A DNA stretch of 64,000 bases from Candidatus Mikella endobia (GCF_900048045.1 NZ_LN999831.1:186001-250000); one strand, 5' to 3'; counted from the first letter of the stretch, positions 44,174-56,515 are shown. Numbers and translations are program-made. The notes: generated from the letters alone by a model not told the origin.

Positions 44174-45316
44174 ATGAAAGATGAACAAAATTACTCTAAA
44201 ATTTCAGATATGGTAGTGACAACGTCAGCTAAGAGTACGTCTCAACAGAAATTAAATTTGCTTGATATGAACCGTCAGCAACTACGCTATTTTTTTGCTT
44301 CTATTGGAGAAAAACCTTTTCGCGCTGATCAAATAATGAGATGGATATATCATTATTGTTGCGATGATTTTGATCAAATGACAGATATAAATAAGTATTT
44401 ACGTATTAAGTTGAAATCAATAGCAGAAATACGTGCCCCAGAAATAATTGATGAACAGTGTTCAGTAGATGGTACTATAAAATGGGCCATTAAAATAGGA
44501 GACCAACAGATAGAGACAGTCTACATTCCTGAAAAAAACAGATCAACATTATGTGTATCTTCTCAGATAGGCTGTACTCTGCAGTGTACCTTTTGCTCTA
44601 CTGCGCAACAGGGATTCAACAGAAATTTGCGTGTTTCAGAAATTATTGGTCAAGTATGGCGAGCAGCAAAAACCATAGGAGCCACAAAAGTTACTAGTCA
44701 ACGTCCCATTACCAATGTTGTTATGATGGGTATGGGTGAGCCGCTTCTAAATATTAAAAATGTGGTACCGGCTATTGATATAATGTTAGATAATTTAGGC
44801 TTTGGGCTCTCTAAGCGTCATGTAACATTATCGACTGCTGGCATAGTACCAGCAATAGAAAAATTAGGAAATATGATAGATGTGGCATTAGCCATTTCAT
44901 TACATGCACCAAATGATAAAATTCGCAATGAAATTATGCCAATTAATCGTAAGTATAATATTGAAATGTTATTATCGGCAGTTAGCAGCTATCTAGAAAA
45001 ATCTCATGCAAATAAAAGAAGTCTAACAGTAGAGTACGTAATGCTTGACCATATTAATGACAGACCCGAACATGCACATCAACTAGCAGCATGTTTAAAA
45101 AACACATTGTGTAAAATTAACCTTATTCCCTGGAACCACTTTCCAGGAGCACCTTATATTCGTAGTTCCAATAGGCGAATAAATAGTTTCGTAGAGATAC
45201 TTATGGGATACGGATTTACCACTATTGTACGGAAAACGCGTGGAGATGATATTGATGCTGCTTGCGGACAATTAGCAGGAAAAGTAAACGACTGTACCAA
45301 ATGTAAATTTAAGTAG
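44174..45316 (+). CDS. rlmN: Dual-specificity rRNA/tRNA adenine-C2 methyltransferase
   Basis: RlmN (380 aa) methylates A2503 of 23S rRNA and A37 of some tRNAs by a radical SAM mechanism. The cluster motif [19 protein letters not shown] and the second catalytic Cys in [13 protein letters not shown] are present. ndk, normally between the isc operon and rlmN, is deleted. Confidence 0.97.
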   Translation: MKDEQNYSKISDMVVTTSAKSTSQQKLNLLDMNRQQLRYFFASIGEKPFRADQIMRWIYHYCCDDFDQMTDINKYLRIKLKSIAEIRAPEIIDEQCSVDGTIKWAIKIGDQQIETVYIPEKNRSTLCVSSQIGCTLQCTFCSTAQQGFNRNLRVSEIIGQVWRAAKTIGATKVTSQRPITNVVMMGMGEPLLNIKNVVPAIDIMLDNLGFGLSKRHVTLSTAGIVPAIEKLGNMIDVALAISLHAPNDKIRNEIMPINRKYNIEMLLSAVSSYLEKSHANKRSLTVEYVMLDHINDRPEHAHQLAACLKNTLCKINLIPWNHFPGAPYIRSSNRRINSFVEILMGYGFTTIVRKTRGDDIDAACGQLAGKVNDCTKCKFK

Positions 45317-46385
45317 ATATGTTAATGAAATTTTAGCGTTAGAGCAGAGCACTAATTTTGCTGTGATAATAAGGCAGAAGCTCTTAAGAAGGTAACTTCG
45401 AAGAAACTAACCAAGCAATAGCAGTTCAATTGTAATGAATTTTTATATAATATGATTTAGTAACTAAAATATATTGTAGTAATATCAATTACTAGCTTAT
45501 TTCATCTAAATAGGTAGCTAAGTGCTAATAATTTGGAGCTAAGCTAAGATTAAATCTATTCAATATTAAAAATAACAAACCATGGGCAAACGAACGCTAT
45601 TAGATTATATAATTAATCCAACAGGATGAGCTGCTATTTATGAAATTATCTACTACTGTAGTAGTAGAAAATAATCATAAAAATAAAAATTTTTTTTCTA
45701 CTTTTATGCGCTGTTGCATATACGTGCTAATTTTATTTTTATCAATAATAAATTACGTCAATAATTGCTGCCAGCTAGCTAACTATAGGATTAATGTGCA
45801 GTTTCTAATAGGGGAAGCGGATATAGTTTGATAAGAGTAATTATCTCGATAATGGTATTTATTTGGATTTTATAGTTGACAAAAAATAAATATCAATAAT
45901 AAAAAATTACCCATAGGTACGTCACGACTCAGCTACCGTTGGTTGCTGATGCAAATAATGAAATAACAACAATAGCGTTGGTGAATCTATCCATCAATCT
46001 ATAACGAAAAACAATCAGCTTATAATTTTATCCCAAACTGCTAGGTAGAAATCTTTTCTTCGTAAAAGAAGAAAAGTTTTCTAGGTATCAAGCCAGAAGC
46101 ATAAAGGTAATAAAATAAATATCGGTTTCCAGAATTTTTATAAGTTAAAAATTAGTATTTATTATGCCCAGATACAGTAATTATAATTACTAATATTTTG
46201 ATATTATATTCATTGTTTATAATATCTATTATTGACAATAATTGGTATTAAATCTATAAAAATAGATGCTTTCTTTCCGTTAGCACTTGGTAAAAATATT
46301 TTTCTCTAGAGCAACAGTAATATGCCGTACGAAAATAATGACTTTACCAAAAATATGGTAAAGAATGATATAGGTGAAATTTATT
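45317..46385. other. Long non-coding gap rlmN-hisS (site of lost rodZ, ispG)
   Basis: About 1.07 kb. The ancestral order is rlmN-rodZ-ispG-hisS. A short open frame at 45640-45831 contains one hydrophobic segment (CCIYVLILFLSIINYVNNCC) and, in the part after it, NYRINVQFLIGEADIV, vaguely like the end of RodZ. No ispG remnant is readable. A 10-bp inverted repeat TTTTCTTCGTAAAAGAAGAAAA lies near 46052-46074. Confidence 0.5.
45640..45831 (+). pseudogene. Possible rodZ remnant (transmembrane segment)
   Basis: A 63-codon frame with a single transmembrane-like helix preceded by Asn/Lys-rich sequence and followed by NCCQ, roughly where RodZ has its membrane segment followed by WWWQ. Position between rlmN and hisS fits rodZ. 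Similarity is too weak to name it firmly; it may be chance. Confidence 0.25.
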
Positions 46386-47663
46386 ATGGTAAATAAGATT
46401 GAAGCCATTCGGGGCATGAAAGACTATTTGCCGAAAGAGATAGTATTCTGGAAAAGCATTGAAAACACTATTAAAAAAGTACTAGATGGATATGGATACA
46501 GTGAAATACGTCTGCCAATCGTTGAACATACTTTATTATTCCAGAGAGCTATTGGTAAAGTTACTGATGTAGTTGAAAAAGAGATGTATAGTTTCGCTGA
46601 TAGAAACGGCGACAACCTTACTTTACGTCCCGAAGGTACTGCTGGTTGCGTACGTGCTGGTATTAAACACAGTTTAATATATAAACAGGAACAACGTTTG
46701 TGGTATCTAGGCCCAATGTTTCGCTATGAACGGCCACAGAAAGGTCGCTACAGACAATTTTACCAAATAGGAGTAGAAGTATTTGGTCATGAAGGTCCTG
46801 ACGTTGACGCTGAGCTTATTTTGCTCATAGCACGCTGGTGGCGTGAGCTGGGTATTAGCAACCAAATATCGTTAGAAATTAATTCTCTGGGTTCTCTAGA
46901 GGCACGTACTCGATACCGTAATGCGTTAGTAACATTTTTAGTTCAGAATAAAGAGTATTTAAACGAAGATTGCCGTCGCCGTATTTACACTAATCCGATG
47001 CGGGTGTTAGATACTAAAAATTCAGATATACAGTCTCTTCTAAAAAATGCACCAGTTATAACTGATTACCTAGATGAGGATTCACGCTTCCATTTTTATA
47101 GTCTATGTAAAATTTTAGATTTCAATGGCATTCCATATATAGTTAATCCACATTTAGTTCGCGGTCTTGATTACTATAACAATACTGTTTTTGAGTGGGT
47201 AACTACTTGTATAGGTTCTCAAAGTACTGTTTGCGGCGGAGGTCATTATGATAGTTTAGTAGAACAGTTAGGTGGCCGTGCTACTCCAGCTGTTGGATTT
47301 GCTATGGGGTTAGAGCGACTCGTATTGCTAATGCAGACAGTTAATCCATCTTTTGCTACTTCTCCTCGTATTGATGCCTACTTAGTTATCGTAGGAGATA
47401 AAGCAAAAATTGAGGCGCTGCAGTTTGCTGAGCAGCTACGAGACGCACTTCCGTTCTTACGGATGATGACCCATTATGGAATTTGCAGTTTTAAAAAACA
47501 GCTAGCAATAGCTGATAAGCAAAATGCTCGTCTCGCACTAATTATAGGAGAAAAAGAGACCTTGACGTTGCAAGTTATAATAAAAGATTTAATTACTGGT
47601 AAACAAGAAATACTCTCTAGAAAAAATTTAGTATCGCGGCTAATATCAATTCTAAAGGAATAA
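46386..47663 (+). CDS. hisS: Histidyl-tRNA synthetase
   Basis: HisS (425 aa from ATG 46386, [19 protein letters not shown]) charges tRNA-His. Class II motifs: [32 protein letters not shown], and the histidine-specific [15 protein letters not shown], then [12 protein letters not shown]. The C-terminal anticodon-binding domain is complete. Confidence 0.98.
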   Translation: MVNKIEAIRGMKDYLPKEIVFWKSIENTIKKVLDGYGYSEIRLPIVEHTLLFQRAIGKVTDVVEKEMYSFADRNGDNLTLRPEGTAGCVRAGIKHSLIYKQEQRLWYLGPMFRYERPQKGRYRQFYQIGVEVFGHEGPDVDAELILLIARWWRELGISNQISLEINSLGSLEARTRYRNALVTFLVQNKEYLNEDCRRRIYTNPMRVLDTKNSDIQSLLKNAPVITDYLDEDSRFHFYSLCKILDFNGIPYIVNPHLVRGLDYYNNTVFEWVTTCIGSQSTVCGGGHYDSLVEQLGGRATPAVGFAMGLERLVLLMQTVNPSFATSPRIDAYLVIVGDKAKIEALQFAEQLRDALPFLRMMTHYGICSFKKQLAIADKQNARLALIIGEKETLTLQVIIKDLITGKQEILSRKNLVSRLISILKE

Positions 47664-47765
47664 ATACTTGTAAAAGGAATTTTCCATTCTAGAACTAGTT
47701 TTCAATTATAATAAATATTACGCAACAATAATCCCCGCGCCAAAGTAAAAATGAATCCTTACCCT

Positions 47766-48591
47766 ATGCCAGCCCAGCCATTACGTAATAATATATTTGT
47801 AAAAATGTTAGCCATTATTTTACTTAATAGCGGATGTTCGTGGGTTAGAAGTAAAAACATATAGTATTAACTATGTTGTCTAAAGGAGTTGTGTTGTTGC
47901 GGATCTGATCTGGAGATTTCTATTTTACATCTATCTGGGAAAGATGTCCGTTGTTGCTAATATGATATAGTTACAGCGCTATATATTTAGTAAATAAATT
48001 TATTATACAAATATTGCTAGCACTAGCTTCTTTTTTTTGAAGAAGTTTTCAACTAAAATTTATAGTGAAGTTACAGTAGTAAGTGATAGAGTTTACGTAG
48101 GTAGCGAACTAGCTATCAAAGCTACCCGATAGAGTACTGCATCGTACTAATCCAGTGGTATGCTACAAGTTATTAATTAAAATATACTGTAAACTTAGAT
48201 ATACCGCTAATAACACAACACTCAGTAGTGACTAGCATTAGCATACTGTGCGTGCCATAAAATTGAAATATAATTTGGCAACCACGCATACACGTAACAC
48301 GACGATAGTAGTGAGTTGGATCTACCTGCAGTAAATTAATTGGGATGCGATATATAGGTTCTGTTACTAATTTTATAGTAGATAATAGCAAAATACTCAT
48401 ATTGGGTTGACGTTTTAGTGTCATATGAATATGATTTACTGTAATTAACCTAAATGCAGGCTATCTAGTTTTACTAATAAGATAACACTGATAATGGTAG
48501 GTTCCTAGGAAAAAATAAATCAGTATCGTTTTTTAGCAACTTCCATATCTTGCAGGCAAAAAATGGCAAGTTATACGCTATTACATGCTGA
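47766..48591 (+). pseudogene. bamB: Fossil of outer-membrane assembly lipoprotein BamB
   Basis: The frame opens with MPAQPLRNNIFVKMLAIILL followed by NSGCSWV, a lipoprotein signal with lipobox. Further pieces in changing frames are VTVVSDRVYVGSELAIKAT (for VTVSGGHVYIGSEKAQVYAL), KYTVNLDIP (for KWTVNLDMP), WQPRI, SELDLPAVN (for SDVDTTPVVVN), GSVTNFIVDNSKILIL (for GSVNDFIVDGNRIYLV), and LQAKNGKLYAIT at the end (for IQARDGTVYSIT). Many stops. It is in its ancestral place before der; yfgM is gone. Confidence 0.93.
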
Positions 48592-48687
48592 TTTTTTCAA
48601 ATATTTTTTAATATATAAAGAATTATTTTTTTTATAGAAGAAGTTTCTATATTACTTTTTTTAATTTATTAATTTTAGAGAAAATTA

Positions 48688-50121
48688 ATGATACCAGTAG
48701 TAACTATTGTAGGGCGTCCCAATGTAGGAAAATCTACATTATTTAATCAACTAACGCGTACTCGTGATGCATTAGTGACAGATTTTCCAGGACTAACACG
48801 TGATCGTAAATATGGTCGTGCTAAATGGTCAGGCTATGAATTTATTATTATAGATACTGGAGGTATCGATAATACTAAAAAAGGAATCGAAACCATAATT
48901 ACTGAACAGTCGTTATTGGCAATTAAAGAGGCTGATATTGTTTTGTTCATCGTTGATGGACAATCTGGACTAATGGTAGCTGATCAAAATATTGCGAAGT
49001 ATCTGCGAAGTTGTAAAAAAAAAACAGTGATTGTGGTCAATAAAACTGACGCTCTCTTTACTGAGAGTACTAGATGTGATTTTTATACTCTGGGTATAGA
49101 TAAAATGGTATTTATTTCTGCCACGTATGGACGTGGCATAAATAACATTATTGAGCATATTTTATTACCTCTAGTTAGAGACCTACCAGCAGAAGATAAT
49201 CATAAGAAAGCGGAGATACTAACAATAGCAATAGATGAAAATGAAAAATCATTACCATCATTGCCAATAAAAATTGCTATTGTAGGATGTCCTAATGTTG
49301 GGAAATCTACTCTAATTAACTGTCTTTTAGGCCAAAATAGAGTTGTAGTTTATGACAATCCTGGTACAACCAGAGATAGTATTTATATTCCTATAGTATG
49401 TAATAAAAAAGAGTATATTTTGATAGATACCGCTGGGGTGCGCAAACGTAGTAAGGTTCTAGATAAATTAGAGAAATTTTCTATTATTAAAACGTTGCGG
49501 GCTATTGAAGATGCTAATGTAGTACTACTAGTAATAGATGCTTATAAAGGTATTTCTGACCCAGATTTATCTCTTTTGAGCTTTATTCTTAATAGTGGCA
49601 GATCATTAGTAATTGCAGTTAATAAATGGGATGGGCTTTCTAGCCACCAAAGAGAGGAAATAAAAAATAATATCAATTATCATTTAAGATTTATCGATTT
49701 TGCTAAAGTTCATTTTATTTCTGCTTTACATAATAGAGGCATCAGCAATATTTATAAGTCAGTTAACGAAGCTTATCAATGTGCTACTATTCGTTTGAGT
49801 ACCGCACTGCTAACACGCCTTATGCACAAGGCAGTAAATGAATATCAACCACCATTGGTGTGCGGGAGACGCGTAAAATTTAAATATGCTCATGCAGGTG
49901 GCTATAATCCACTTATTTTAGTAATGCACGGTACACAAGTTAAAAAGATACCAAATACCTATAAGCGTTATTTAATAAACTATTTACGACGATCTTTGAA
50001 AATTATAGGTACACCAATTATTATTCAGTTGAATGAGTCTGTAAATCCTTTTTCTTTTAACAATAAAAGACTAACTAAAATGCATAATTTTAAACTACTA
50101 CAGTCAAAAAATATAAAATAA
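48688..50121 (+). CDS. der: Ribosome assembly GTPase Der (EngA)
   Basis: Der (477 aa) is a double-GTPase needed for 50S assembly. Two P-loops, [17 protein letters not shown] and [17 protein letters not shown], are separated by a short acidic linker; the NKTD/NKWD motifs and the C-terminal KH-like domain ([13 protein letters not shown]) are present. A run of ten A at about 49015-49024 stays in frame. Confidence 0.98.
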   Translation: MIPVVTIVGRPNVGKSTLFNQLTRTRDALVTDFPGLTRDRKYGRAKWSGYEFIIIDTGGIDNTKKGIETIITEQSLLAIKEADIVLFIVDGQSGLMVADQNIAKYLRSCKKKTVIVVNKTDALFTESTRCDFYTLGIDKMVFISATYGRGINNIIEHILLPLVRDLPAEDNHKKAEILTIAIDENEKSLPSLPIKIAIVGCPNVGKSTLINCLLGQNRVVVYDNPGTTRDSIYIPIVCNKKEYILIDTAGVRKRSKVLDKLEKFSIIKTLRAIEDANVVLLVIDAYKGISDPDLSLLSFILNSGRSLVIAVNKWDGLSSHQREEIKNNINYHLRFIDFAKVHFISALHNRGISNIYKSVNEAYQCATIRLSTALLTRLMHKAVNEYQPPLVCGRRVKFKYAHAGGYNPLILVMHGTQVKKIPNTYKRYLINYLRRSLKIIGTPIIIQLNESVNPFSFNNKRLTKMHNFKLLQSKNIK

Positions 50122-50293
50122 TAAAAATAATTTATTTTGTAGAACGTTTCTTAAGTTTTTATATATTTATAACGATCCTCGTAATATTCTTAGAAAAAGA
50201 ACTTAAGTATGAAGGAAAATATAATTATGTTATTACTTTTTATAAATGTGTTAGCAAAATTTTCATTCATAGGTAAAATTAAATAAGAATACT

Positions 50294-51720
50294 TTATTCA
50301 TCATTTTTATATTTAGATTCTGTATAGTTATTATATTCTGCATAATTATCAAATCTTGCCAATTTTCCGTTAAATGTTAACCGTATGGTACCAATAGGTC
50401 CGTTACGTTGTTTTCCGAGAATAATTTCAGCTATTCCTTTCATATTACTATTTTCATGATAAACTTCATCGCGATATATAAACATAATTAAATCTGCGTC
50501 CTGCTCAATAGAGCCTGATTCGCGTAGGTCAGAATTTACAGGACGTTTGTCAGCACGTTGTTCTAAGCTTCTATTTAACTGTGATAACGCTACTACAGGC
50601 ACCTGCAGTTCTTTTGCTAGTGCTTTAAGCGATCGGGAAATTTCAGCAATTTCTAAAGTGCGATTATCAGATAAAGATGGTACGCGCATCAGTTGAAGAT
50701 AATCAATCATAATTAAACTGAGACCATTATGTTCGCGGAATATGCGTCTGGCACGAGACCGTATGTCCATTGGTGTTAATCCTGAAGAATCATCTATATA
50801 GATATTACATTTTTTTAGTAAGATACCCATGGTACTAGAAATACGTGCCCAATCCTTATCATCTAGTTGACCAGTACGAATCCTTGTTTGATCTACTCGC
50901 GACATTGATGCTAGCATACGTATCATAATTTGATCACCAGGCATCTCTAGGCTAAAAATTAGAACAGGTTTCTCTTCAAACATAGCGGCGTTTTCACATA
51001 AGTTCATAGCAAAGGTAGTTTTTCCCATAGATGGGCGCGCAGCAATGATAATTAAATCTGATTTTTGAAGACCTGAAGTTTTTTTATCTAGATCTAGATA
51101 ACCACTAGAAACACCAGTAACGCCGTTATGCGGTTTATGGTAAAGCTGCTCTATACGAGCCACCAGATCTTCAAGAAGTATATCAATATTTTTCGGACCT
51201 TCATTTTTATTAGCGCGATTTTCAGCTATCTGAAATATTTTTGATTCAGCCATATCTAGCAGATCTTCACTATTGCGTCCTTGGGGATTATAACCATAAT
51301 CAGCAATTTCATGAGCTACGGAGATCATTTCTCGTACTATTGCACGTTCTCGCACAATATCAGCATAAGCAGAAATATTTGCAGTACTAGGAGTATTTTT
51401 TGATAACTCTGCTAGATAGGCAAATCCACCTACTGCATTTAGATTCCCTTTTTGTTCCAGAGATTCAGAAATAGTGATTAGATCAATAGGTTTACCTAAT
51501 TCTAGCAGACGCTGCATTTCTATAAATATAATACGATGTTGATGGTTAAAAAAATCGGTTCCTTTTACCCGTTCAGCAACATTGTCCCAGCATTCATTAT
51601 CTAGCATCAATCCGCCTAATACCGATTGCTCGGCTTCTAGTGAATGAGGTGGAATTTTTATATTTTCAACCTGGTGGTCACGAATAAAATTTGTTTTATT
51701 ATTTTTTTTTTTTCTGACAT
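50294..51720 (-). CDS. dnaB: Replicative DNA helicase DnaB, with an out-of-frame 12-A tract near its start
   Basis: DnaB unwinds the fork. The Walker A is ARPSMGKTTFAMNLCENA, followed by the RecA-like motor and the ending FDNYAEYNN. In frame, the protein extends upstream through RDHQVENIKIPPHSLEAEQS and beyond, matching the Escherichia N-terminus. The only plausible start, ATG at 51720 (MSE...), is separated from that frame by twelve A residues (51702-51713); 10 or 13 would be in frame. Without correction, translation could begin only at TTG 51610, losing about 38 residues. Transcript slippage is the likely rescue. Confidence 0.93.
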
Positions 51721-52045
51721 AGAAATATACTGTACCTGTTAAAAATACTTACATGAGTGTGTATTGTATCTTCTTTTTCAGAAAGATCCTAGAACCTTTC
51801 TATTTCTAATAGGTATCGACAATATAGTATATATTGTGCATAATATGCATTTTTAAATACACTTGTTAAATTTGCCATTAATATTAATTAATATATTGTA
51901 AAGTATTATGCACAAGTATTCAATTTATCAAACTTTAATTTAAATTGATGTGAATAGTAAATTCATACTAACTATTTGTTGATTCAAGATATAAACTGTT
52001 AGTATATAAGAAACAATTCAATAATTCTATTAGGTAGGAGCCTAT
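51721..52045. other. Non-coding gap dnaB-ssb
   Basis: About 325 bases between divergent dnaB and ssb, presumably with both promoters. ACAATATA/TATATTGT (51819-51837) is a perfect inverted repeat with a 3-base loop. I find no LexA box of the ssb type. Confidence 0.5.
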
Positions 52046-52585
52046 ATGGCAGGCAGAGGTATTAATAAAGTTATTCTAGTGGGAAATCTTGGTCAAGATC
52101 CTGAAATACGCCATATGCCTAATGGCGGTGCTGTAGCAAATATCACACTAGCTACTTCGGAAAGTTGGAGAGATAAACAAACTGGAGAGATAAAAGACAA
52201 AACTGAATGGCACCGTGTAGTACTATTTGGCAAACTGGCAGAAATTGCAGGAGAATATTTACGTAAGGGATCCCAGGTATATATTGAAGGATCACTGCAA
52301 ACTCGTAAATGGCAAGACCATAGCGGTCAAGATCGTTATACCACTGAAATATTAGTAAATTTAGGTGGAACTATGCATATGCTTGGCGGACGTCAAGGCA
52401 CAATCACCTTAGGTAAGAGCAATGCACAAAAAGGAGATTGGAGACAATCTAATACTCAGAATCCGCAGTTAAATACTTTGCAGTATAGCGAAGGTAAAGC
52501 ATCGAAGACAATTCCATCACAAAATATATCTTTTGCTTCAGATAATGAACCTCAGATAGATTTTGATGATGATATTCCATTTTGA
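52046..52585 (+). CDS. ssb: Single-stranded DNA-binding protein
   Basis: SSB (179 aa) has the N-terminal OB fold ([40 protein letters not shown]), a Gln/Asn-rich linker, and the acidic tail FDDDIPF that recruits partner proteins. A TAGGAG precedes the start. The intact tail means PriA, RecO or exonuclease type partners could still dock. Confidence 0.98.
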   Translation: MAGRGINKVILVGNLGQDPEIRHMPNGGAVANITLATSESWRDKQTGEIKDKTEWHRVVLFGKLAEIAGEYLRKGSQVYIEGSLQTRKWQDHSGQDRYTTEILVNLGGTMHMLGGRQGTITLGKSNAQKGDWRQSNTQNPQLNTLQYSEGKASKTIPSQNISFASDNEPQIDFDDDIPF

Positions 52586-52632
52586 AAGTATTAATTCTCT
52601 TTTCTAGAGAGTAGCTAAATTGTTGTCATTTT

Positions 52633-52708
52633 GGCAGGGGCGGAGAGACTCGAACTCCCAACTCCCGGTTTTGGAGACCGGTATTCTACCAATTGAATCA
52701 CGCCCCTA
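52633..52708 (-). tRNA. tRNA-Trp (anticodon CCA)
   Basis: On the minus strand AGGGGCG pairs with CGCCCCT, the anticodon loop is CTCCAAA holding CCA, and the T-arm GGGAGTTCGAGTCTC is followed by the encoded discriminator G and CCA. The D-stem has changed relative to Escherichia (GATTC/GAAT). It lies between ssb and proS. Confidence 0.95.
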
Positions 52709-52947
52709 CTAATTTTTTAGCTTACTATAAATGTTAAGTGCTAATATAAAATTAACTAACTTAAGAAAAGTATTTCATAGAAATTATGAAATAACTATGT
52801 TGTTAATACAAATAACATAAACACTTTTTTTTTCAGTGTCAATCTGTTTCAGATTAAGGTACCTATTAATTATTAGATATAGAGACACTGTAATTTTCAA
52901 TACTTATATTTTACTGAATTTAGTTGATATTATGGAAAATAATTTAT

Positions 52948-54678
52948 ATGCATACTAGTAAATATCTGCTCTCTACATTAAAAGAAATTTCAACTGATGT
53001 AGAAGTAATTAGTCATCAGCTGATGTTACGTGCCGGAATGATTCGTCAGTTAGCATCTGGTATTTATAGCTGGTTGCCAACTGGCTTGCAAGTACTGCGT
53101 AAAGTTGAAAAAATAGTGCGTGAAGAGATGAATAATGCTGGAGCTATTGAAATATTTATGCCTATAGTGCAACCTGCAGATTTATGGCATAAAAGCAACA
53201 GATGGGTTCAATATGGTTCTGAGCTACTAAAATTTATAGATCGCGGAGCGCGTTCTTTTGTATTCGGACCGACGCATGAGGAGGTTATAACTGATATTAT
53301 CAGAAACGAGATTTTCTCATACAAACAGCTGCCACTTAATTGTTATCAGATTCAAACAAAATTTCGTGATGAAGTACGTCCTCGTTTCGGAGTTATGCGT
53401 TCTCGGGAATTTTTGATGAAAGACGCCTACTCTTTTCATACTGATCAAGCTTCATTGCAGATAACATATGATATTATGTATCAAACTTATAGTAATATTT
53501 TCAACCGTATGGGGCTTAAATTTCGCGCGGTGCAGGCTGATACAGGATCTATTGGTGGCAGTATCTCTCATGAATTTCATGTGCTAGCAGACAGCGGTGA
53601 AGACGACATTGTTTTTTCAACTACATCAAACTATGCTGCTAATATTGAACTTGCAGAAGCAATCAATCCTGTTATTTTGCGCGAAGATCCTAAAAAAAAA
53701 ATGCGATTAATAGATGCTAATGATGCATCTACTATCGCTAAATTTTTGGAAAAATTTGATATTCCAGTAGAAAAAACTGTCAAAACTCTGTTAGTACATG
53801 CTAATAAATTAGCTAGCCAGCCACTATTAGCGTTGATAGTACGTGGGGATCATCATATTAGTAATGTTAAAGCTGAAAAATTATTGCAAGTAGCAGCACC
53901 GCTTACTTTTGCTAATGAAGAAGAAATTCGCTTATTAGTTGGTACCGGATCAGATTATCTTGGTCCAGTAAACTTACAACTACCAATAATAATTGACCGT
54001 AGTGTTGCTGTAATGAGTGACTTTACAGCAGGTGCTAATGTTGATGGGAAATATTTTTTGGGTATTAACTGGGAACGTGATTTACCTTTGCCACCAATCG
54101 CTGACCTCCGCAAAGTCAGCAATGGTGATATAAGTCCAGACGGTAAAGGTACTCTGCAAATAAAGCGCGGGATTGAAGTAGGACATATTTTTCAGCTAGG
54201 TACTAAATATTCAGAGGCAATGAAAGCTTATGTGCAAAATGAAAAAGGACATAAACAAACTTTAATTATGGGCTGCTATGGTATCGGTATTACCCGCGTT
54301 GTAGCAGCTACTATCGAACAAAACCACGACGAAAAAGGAATTTTATGGCCAGAATCTTTAGCACCATTTAATGTGGCTATAATACCCATTAATAAGCAGA
54401 AATATTTTCGAGTGCAAGAAATAGCAGAAGAAGTTTACCAACAACTAAAGGCCCGTGGTATTGACGTTATAATTGATGACCGTAAAGAACGTCCAGGAGT
54501 TATGTTTGCTGATATGGAGCTTATCGGGGTACCTCATCTATTAGTAATAGGAGAGTCTTATTTAAAGACTGGAAAAATTGAGTATAAAAATAGACGCAAC
54601 GGTAATAAGCAAATAATAAAACTAGGCGCTATAGTAGATTTTATAGTAAGTGAAATTACTACTGCTAATGTTAAATAA
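52948..54678 (+). CDS. proS: Prolyl-tRNA synthetase (bacterial type, with editing domain)
   Basis: ProS (576 aa from ATG 52948, [15 protein letters not shown]). Class II motifs include [15 protein letters not shown] and [20 protein letters not shown]; the YbaK-like editing insertion lies near residues 230-390 ([28 protein letters not shown]); [19 protein letters not shown] is motif 3. An upstream ATG is not supported by the family. It converges with tilS. Confidence 0.97.
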   Translation: MHTSKYLLSTLKEISTDVEVISHQLMLRAGMIRQLASGIYSWLPTGLQVLRKVEKIVREEMNNAGAIEIFMPIVQPADLWHKSNRWVQYGSELLKFIDRGARSFVFGPTHEEVITDIIRNEIFSYKQLPLNCYQIQTKFRDEVRPRFGVMRSREFLMKDAYSFHTDQASLQITYDIMYQTYSNIFNRMGLKFRAVQADTGSIGGSISHEFHVLADSGEDDIVFSTTSNYAANIELAEAINPVILREDPKKKMRLIDANDASTIAKFLEKFDIPVEKTVKTLLVHANKLASQPLLALIVRGDHHISNVKAEKLLQVAAPLTFANEEEIRLLVGTGSDYLGPVNLQLPIIIDRSVAVMSDFTAGANVDGKYFLGINWERDLPLPPIADLRKVSNGDISPDGKGTLQIKRGIEVGHIFQLGTKYSEAMKAYVQNEKGHKQTLIMGCYGIGITRVVAATIEQNHDEKGILWPESLAPFNVAIIPINKQKYFRVQEIAEEVYQQLKARGIDVIIDDRKERPGVMFADMELIGVPHLLVIGESYLKTGKIEYKNRRNGNKQIIKLGAIVDFIVSEITTANVK

Positions 54679-54685
54679 CTTTTAT

Positions 54686-56107
54686 TCAAGATAGATTATT
54701 CTTACTATAACTATCATATTGTCTAAATATATACCATTTTGAGCAATAATCATGTGCTGTTCCTTCCCATGTAATGAAGGTTCCTAGAGCAGCAATTAGT
54801 TGCTCATTATAAAAAAGCAAAGGGATATAGCCTCGTTGCCAAGGAGGAATAGCTAGCTCTTGCCAAATTTTTTTTAACTTCCTTCCTCGGCGTCTTCCAT
54901 TGATATATAGTAATCCGCTCACAGAACCAAAACGTATTGACACCTGTTCGTAAATATTAGGTGCGCGTACCACAGCAACTAATAAGTAATCTTTGAAACT
55001 ATTGTTTGGCAGTGTAGATCTAATTAAGTTACCTAAACCTAGAGGTAATAGAAGTTTATTAATTTTAAAATTCCAATAAAATATCTCATTTTTAGATAGC
55101 GGCTGTAAAATAGGTATTAAATAAAGACAATCTCGAAAGCGTCGTACTTGCAGGGAGTGATCAATCTGTATTTTAGCAACAGCATCATGCCTGCTTAGTG
55201 CTACTTCTTGCCAAATACATGCTAATTGTTTGCGTGTAGGCATTTTTACTCCGCTATTAGCTAACCATCTGCGTAATATTGCTGCACGCTTAATATCAAT
55301 CATCATTATTAATTTTTTAAATTTCAGCGATCCATCTGGTTGGATAAGTTCTGCTAACGTTTCTGCTAATAGTATATCCAAAAGTTGTTCTTGTTCAGCA
55401 CACAGTTTAGCACTACGCACTACAGTATTTACAAATCTTGGCCAGCGTTTCCGCAATAGTGGCAAAATTTGTAGACGCAAAAAATTACGGTCAAAACGCA
55501 AATTATTATTACTATCATCTTCAATCCAGCAAAGGATACGTTTTTTTGCGTATATTTCTAGTTCTTGTCGGCTGTAACTCAATAAGGGTCGCAAAAGACG
55601 ACTACCATAAAATGGAGAATTTTCTGCCATGGCTGCTAAACCAGCAGGACCACTACCTCTTTTTAAAGCTAGTAGTAACGTTTCTGCTTGATCATCTTTA
55701 TTATGAGCTGTAAGTAAGACTTCATCGTTAGTTATAGTTTCTGCTAATGCTTGATAACGTGCTGTACGTGCAGCAGCCTCAATACTCTCAGAGTTAATAA
55801 CAATTTTAACATCTTTTGTATGAAATTCAATTTTTCTGCGACGGCATTCAGAAGCGCAATGCAAAGCCCAATTATTAGTATAAATACTTAATCCGTGATT
55901 AATATATACTGCTCGTAGCCGTAGCTGAGTATTGCACGTTATACAATTATTTTTTTTTTGTGTGTCGCGTATTAAGTATAATGCATCTAACAACACAGTA
56001 GAATCTAAACCCCCACTAAATGCTATTAGTATTTGTTTATAATTGTTAAGTTGTGCAAATAACTGGTTGCATAATATTCGTACATACTCATCTGGATGAT
56101 AATTCAT
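54686..56107 (-). CDS. tilS: tRNA(Ile)-lysidine synthase
   Basis: TilS (473 aa, somewhat longer than the Escherichia protein) converts the wobble C of the CAU-anticodon tRNA-Ile to lysidine. The PP-loop is AFSGGLDSTVLLDAL, followed by LTAHNKDDQAETLLLALKRG and GRRRGRKLKKIWQELAIPPW near the C-terminus. A run of ten A around 55950-55959 stays in frame. Confidence 0.96.
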   Translation of the reverse strand: MNYHPDEYVRILCNQLFAQLNNYKQILIAFSGGLDSTVLLDALYLIRDTQKKNNCITCNTQLRLRAVYINHGLSIYTNNWALHCASECRRRKIEFHTKDVKIVINSESIEAAARTARYQALAETITNDEVLLTAHNKDDQAETLLLALKRGSGPAGLAAMAENSPFYGSRLLRPLLSYSRQELEIYAKKRILCWIEDDSNNNLRFDRNFLRLQILPLLRKRWPRFVNTVVRSAKLCAEQEQLLDILLAETLAELIQPDGSLKFKKLIMMIDIKRAAILRRWLANSGVKMPTRKQLACIWQEVALSRHDAVAKIQIDHSLQVRRFRDCLYLIPILQPLSKNEIFYWNFKINKLLLPLGLGNLIRSTLPNNSFKDYLLVAVVRAPNIYEQVSIRFGSVSGLLYINGRRRGRKLKKIWQELAIPPWQRGYIPLLFYNEQLIAALGTFITWEGTAHDYCSKWYIFRQYDSYSKNNLS

Positions 56108-56232
56108 ATAGTAGGGTATAAAAATTTGGAATATATTTCACAACAAAAAATTAGCAAGATCCATAAATCAACATCTAGTTAACAACGTAACTATCAAAAT
56201 AAGCTAGTTAATATGCTTTTACTGCTTGTCAT

Positions 56233-56515
56233 AGCTTATCCACTGCACAAAACACCACACCAATAATTAATTTTTCTGCAAGTGGTAGCAGATCGCAGAC
56301 GCGCAATGCTGTCTGCATAAACGTGATTACCTGTTAAGTTCTCAAAATTAGTAAAGACAAATATTCTAAAAAGAATCTCGTGTATAGGGACACATTGGAT
56401 GCCGTGCCAATTTTGTTATTTGCCAAACCTATAAAAATTTTTTCTGTGTGAGTTCTAGGTTTGTTTCACTTAGTTACTGAATTAATTCCAATTAATAGAA
56501 AATTTTTTATGTGAA
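56233..56515 (-). pseudogene. accA: Fossil of acetyl-CoA carboxylase carboxyltransferase subunit alpha
   Basis: Read on the minus strand, between dnaE and tilS as in the ancestor: IKNFLLIGIN (start region), LELTQKK and VWQITKLARHPMCPYTRD (for [29 protein letters not shown]), then FENLTGNHVYAD (for FDELAGDRAYAD) and SIARLR. Two or more frameshifts and stops. More than half of the gene is deleted. It is the third acetyl-CoA carboxylase gene found broken in this window. Confidence 0.92.

Noticed and set aside
48173-48424. 83-codon minus-strand frame before der
   Set aside because: Antisense to the bamB fossil; no ribosome binding site and no family resemblance.
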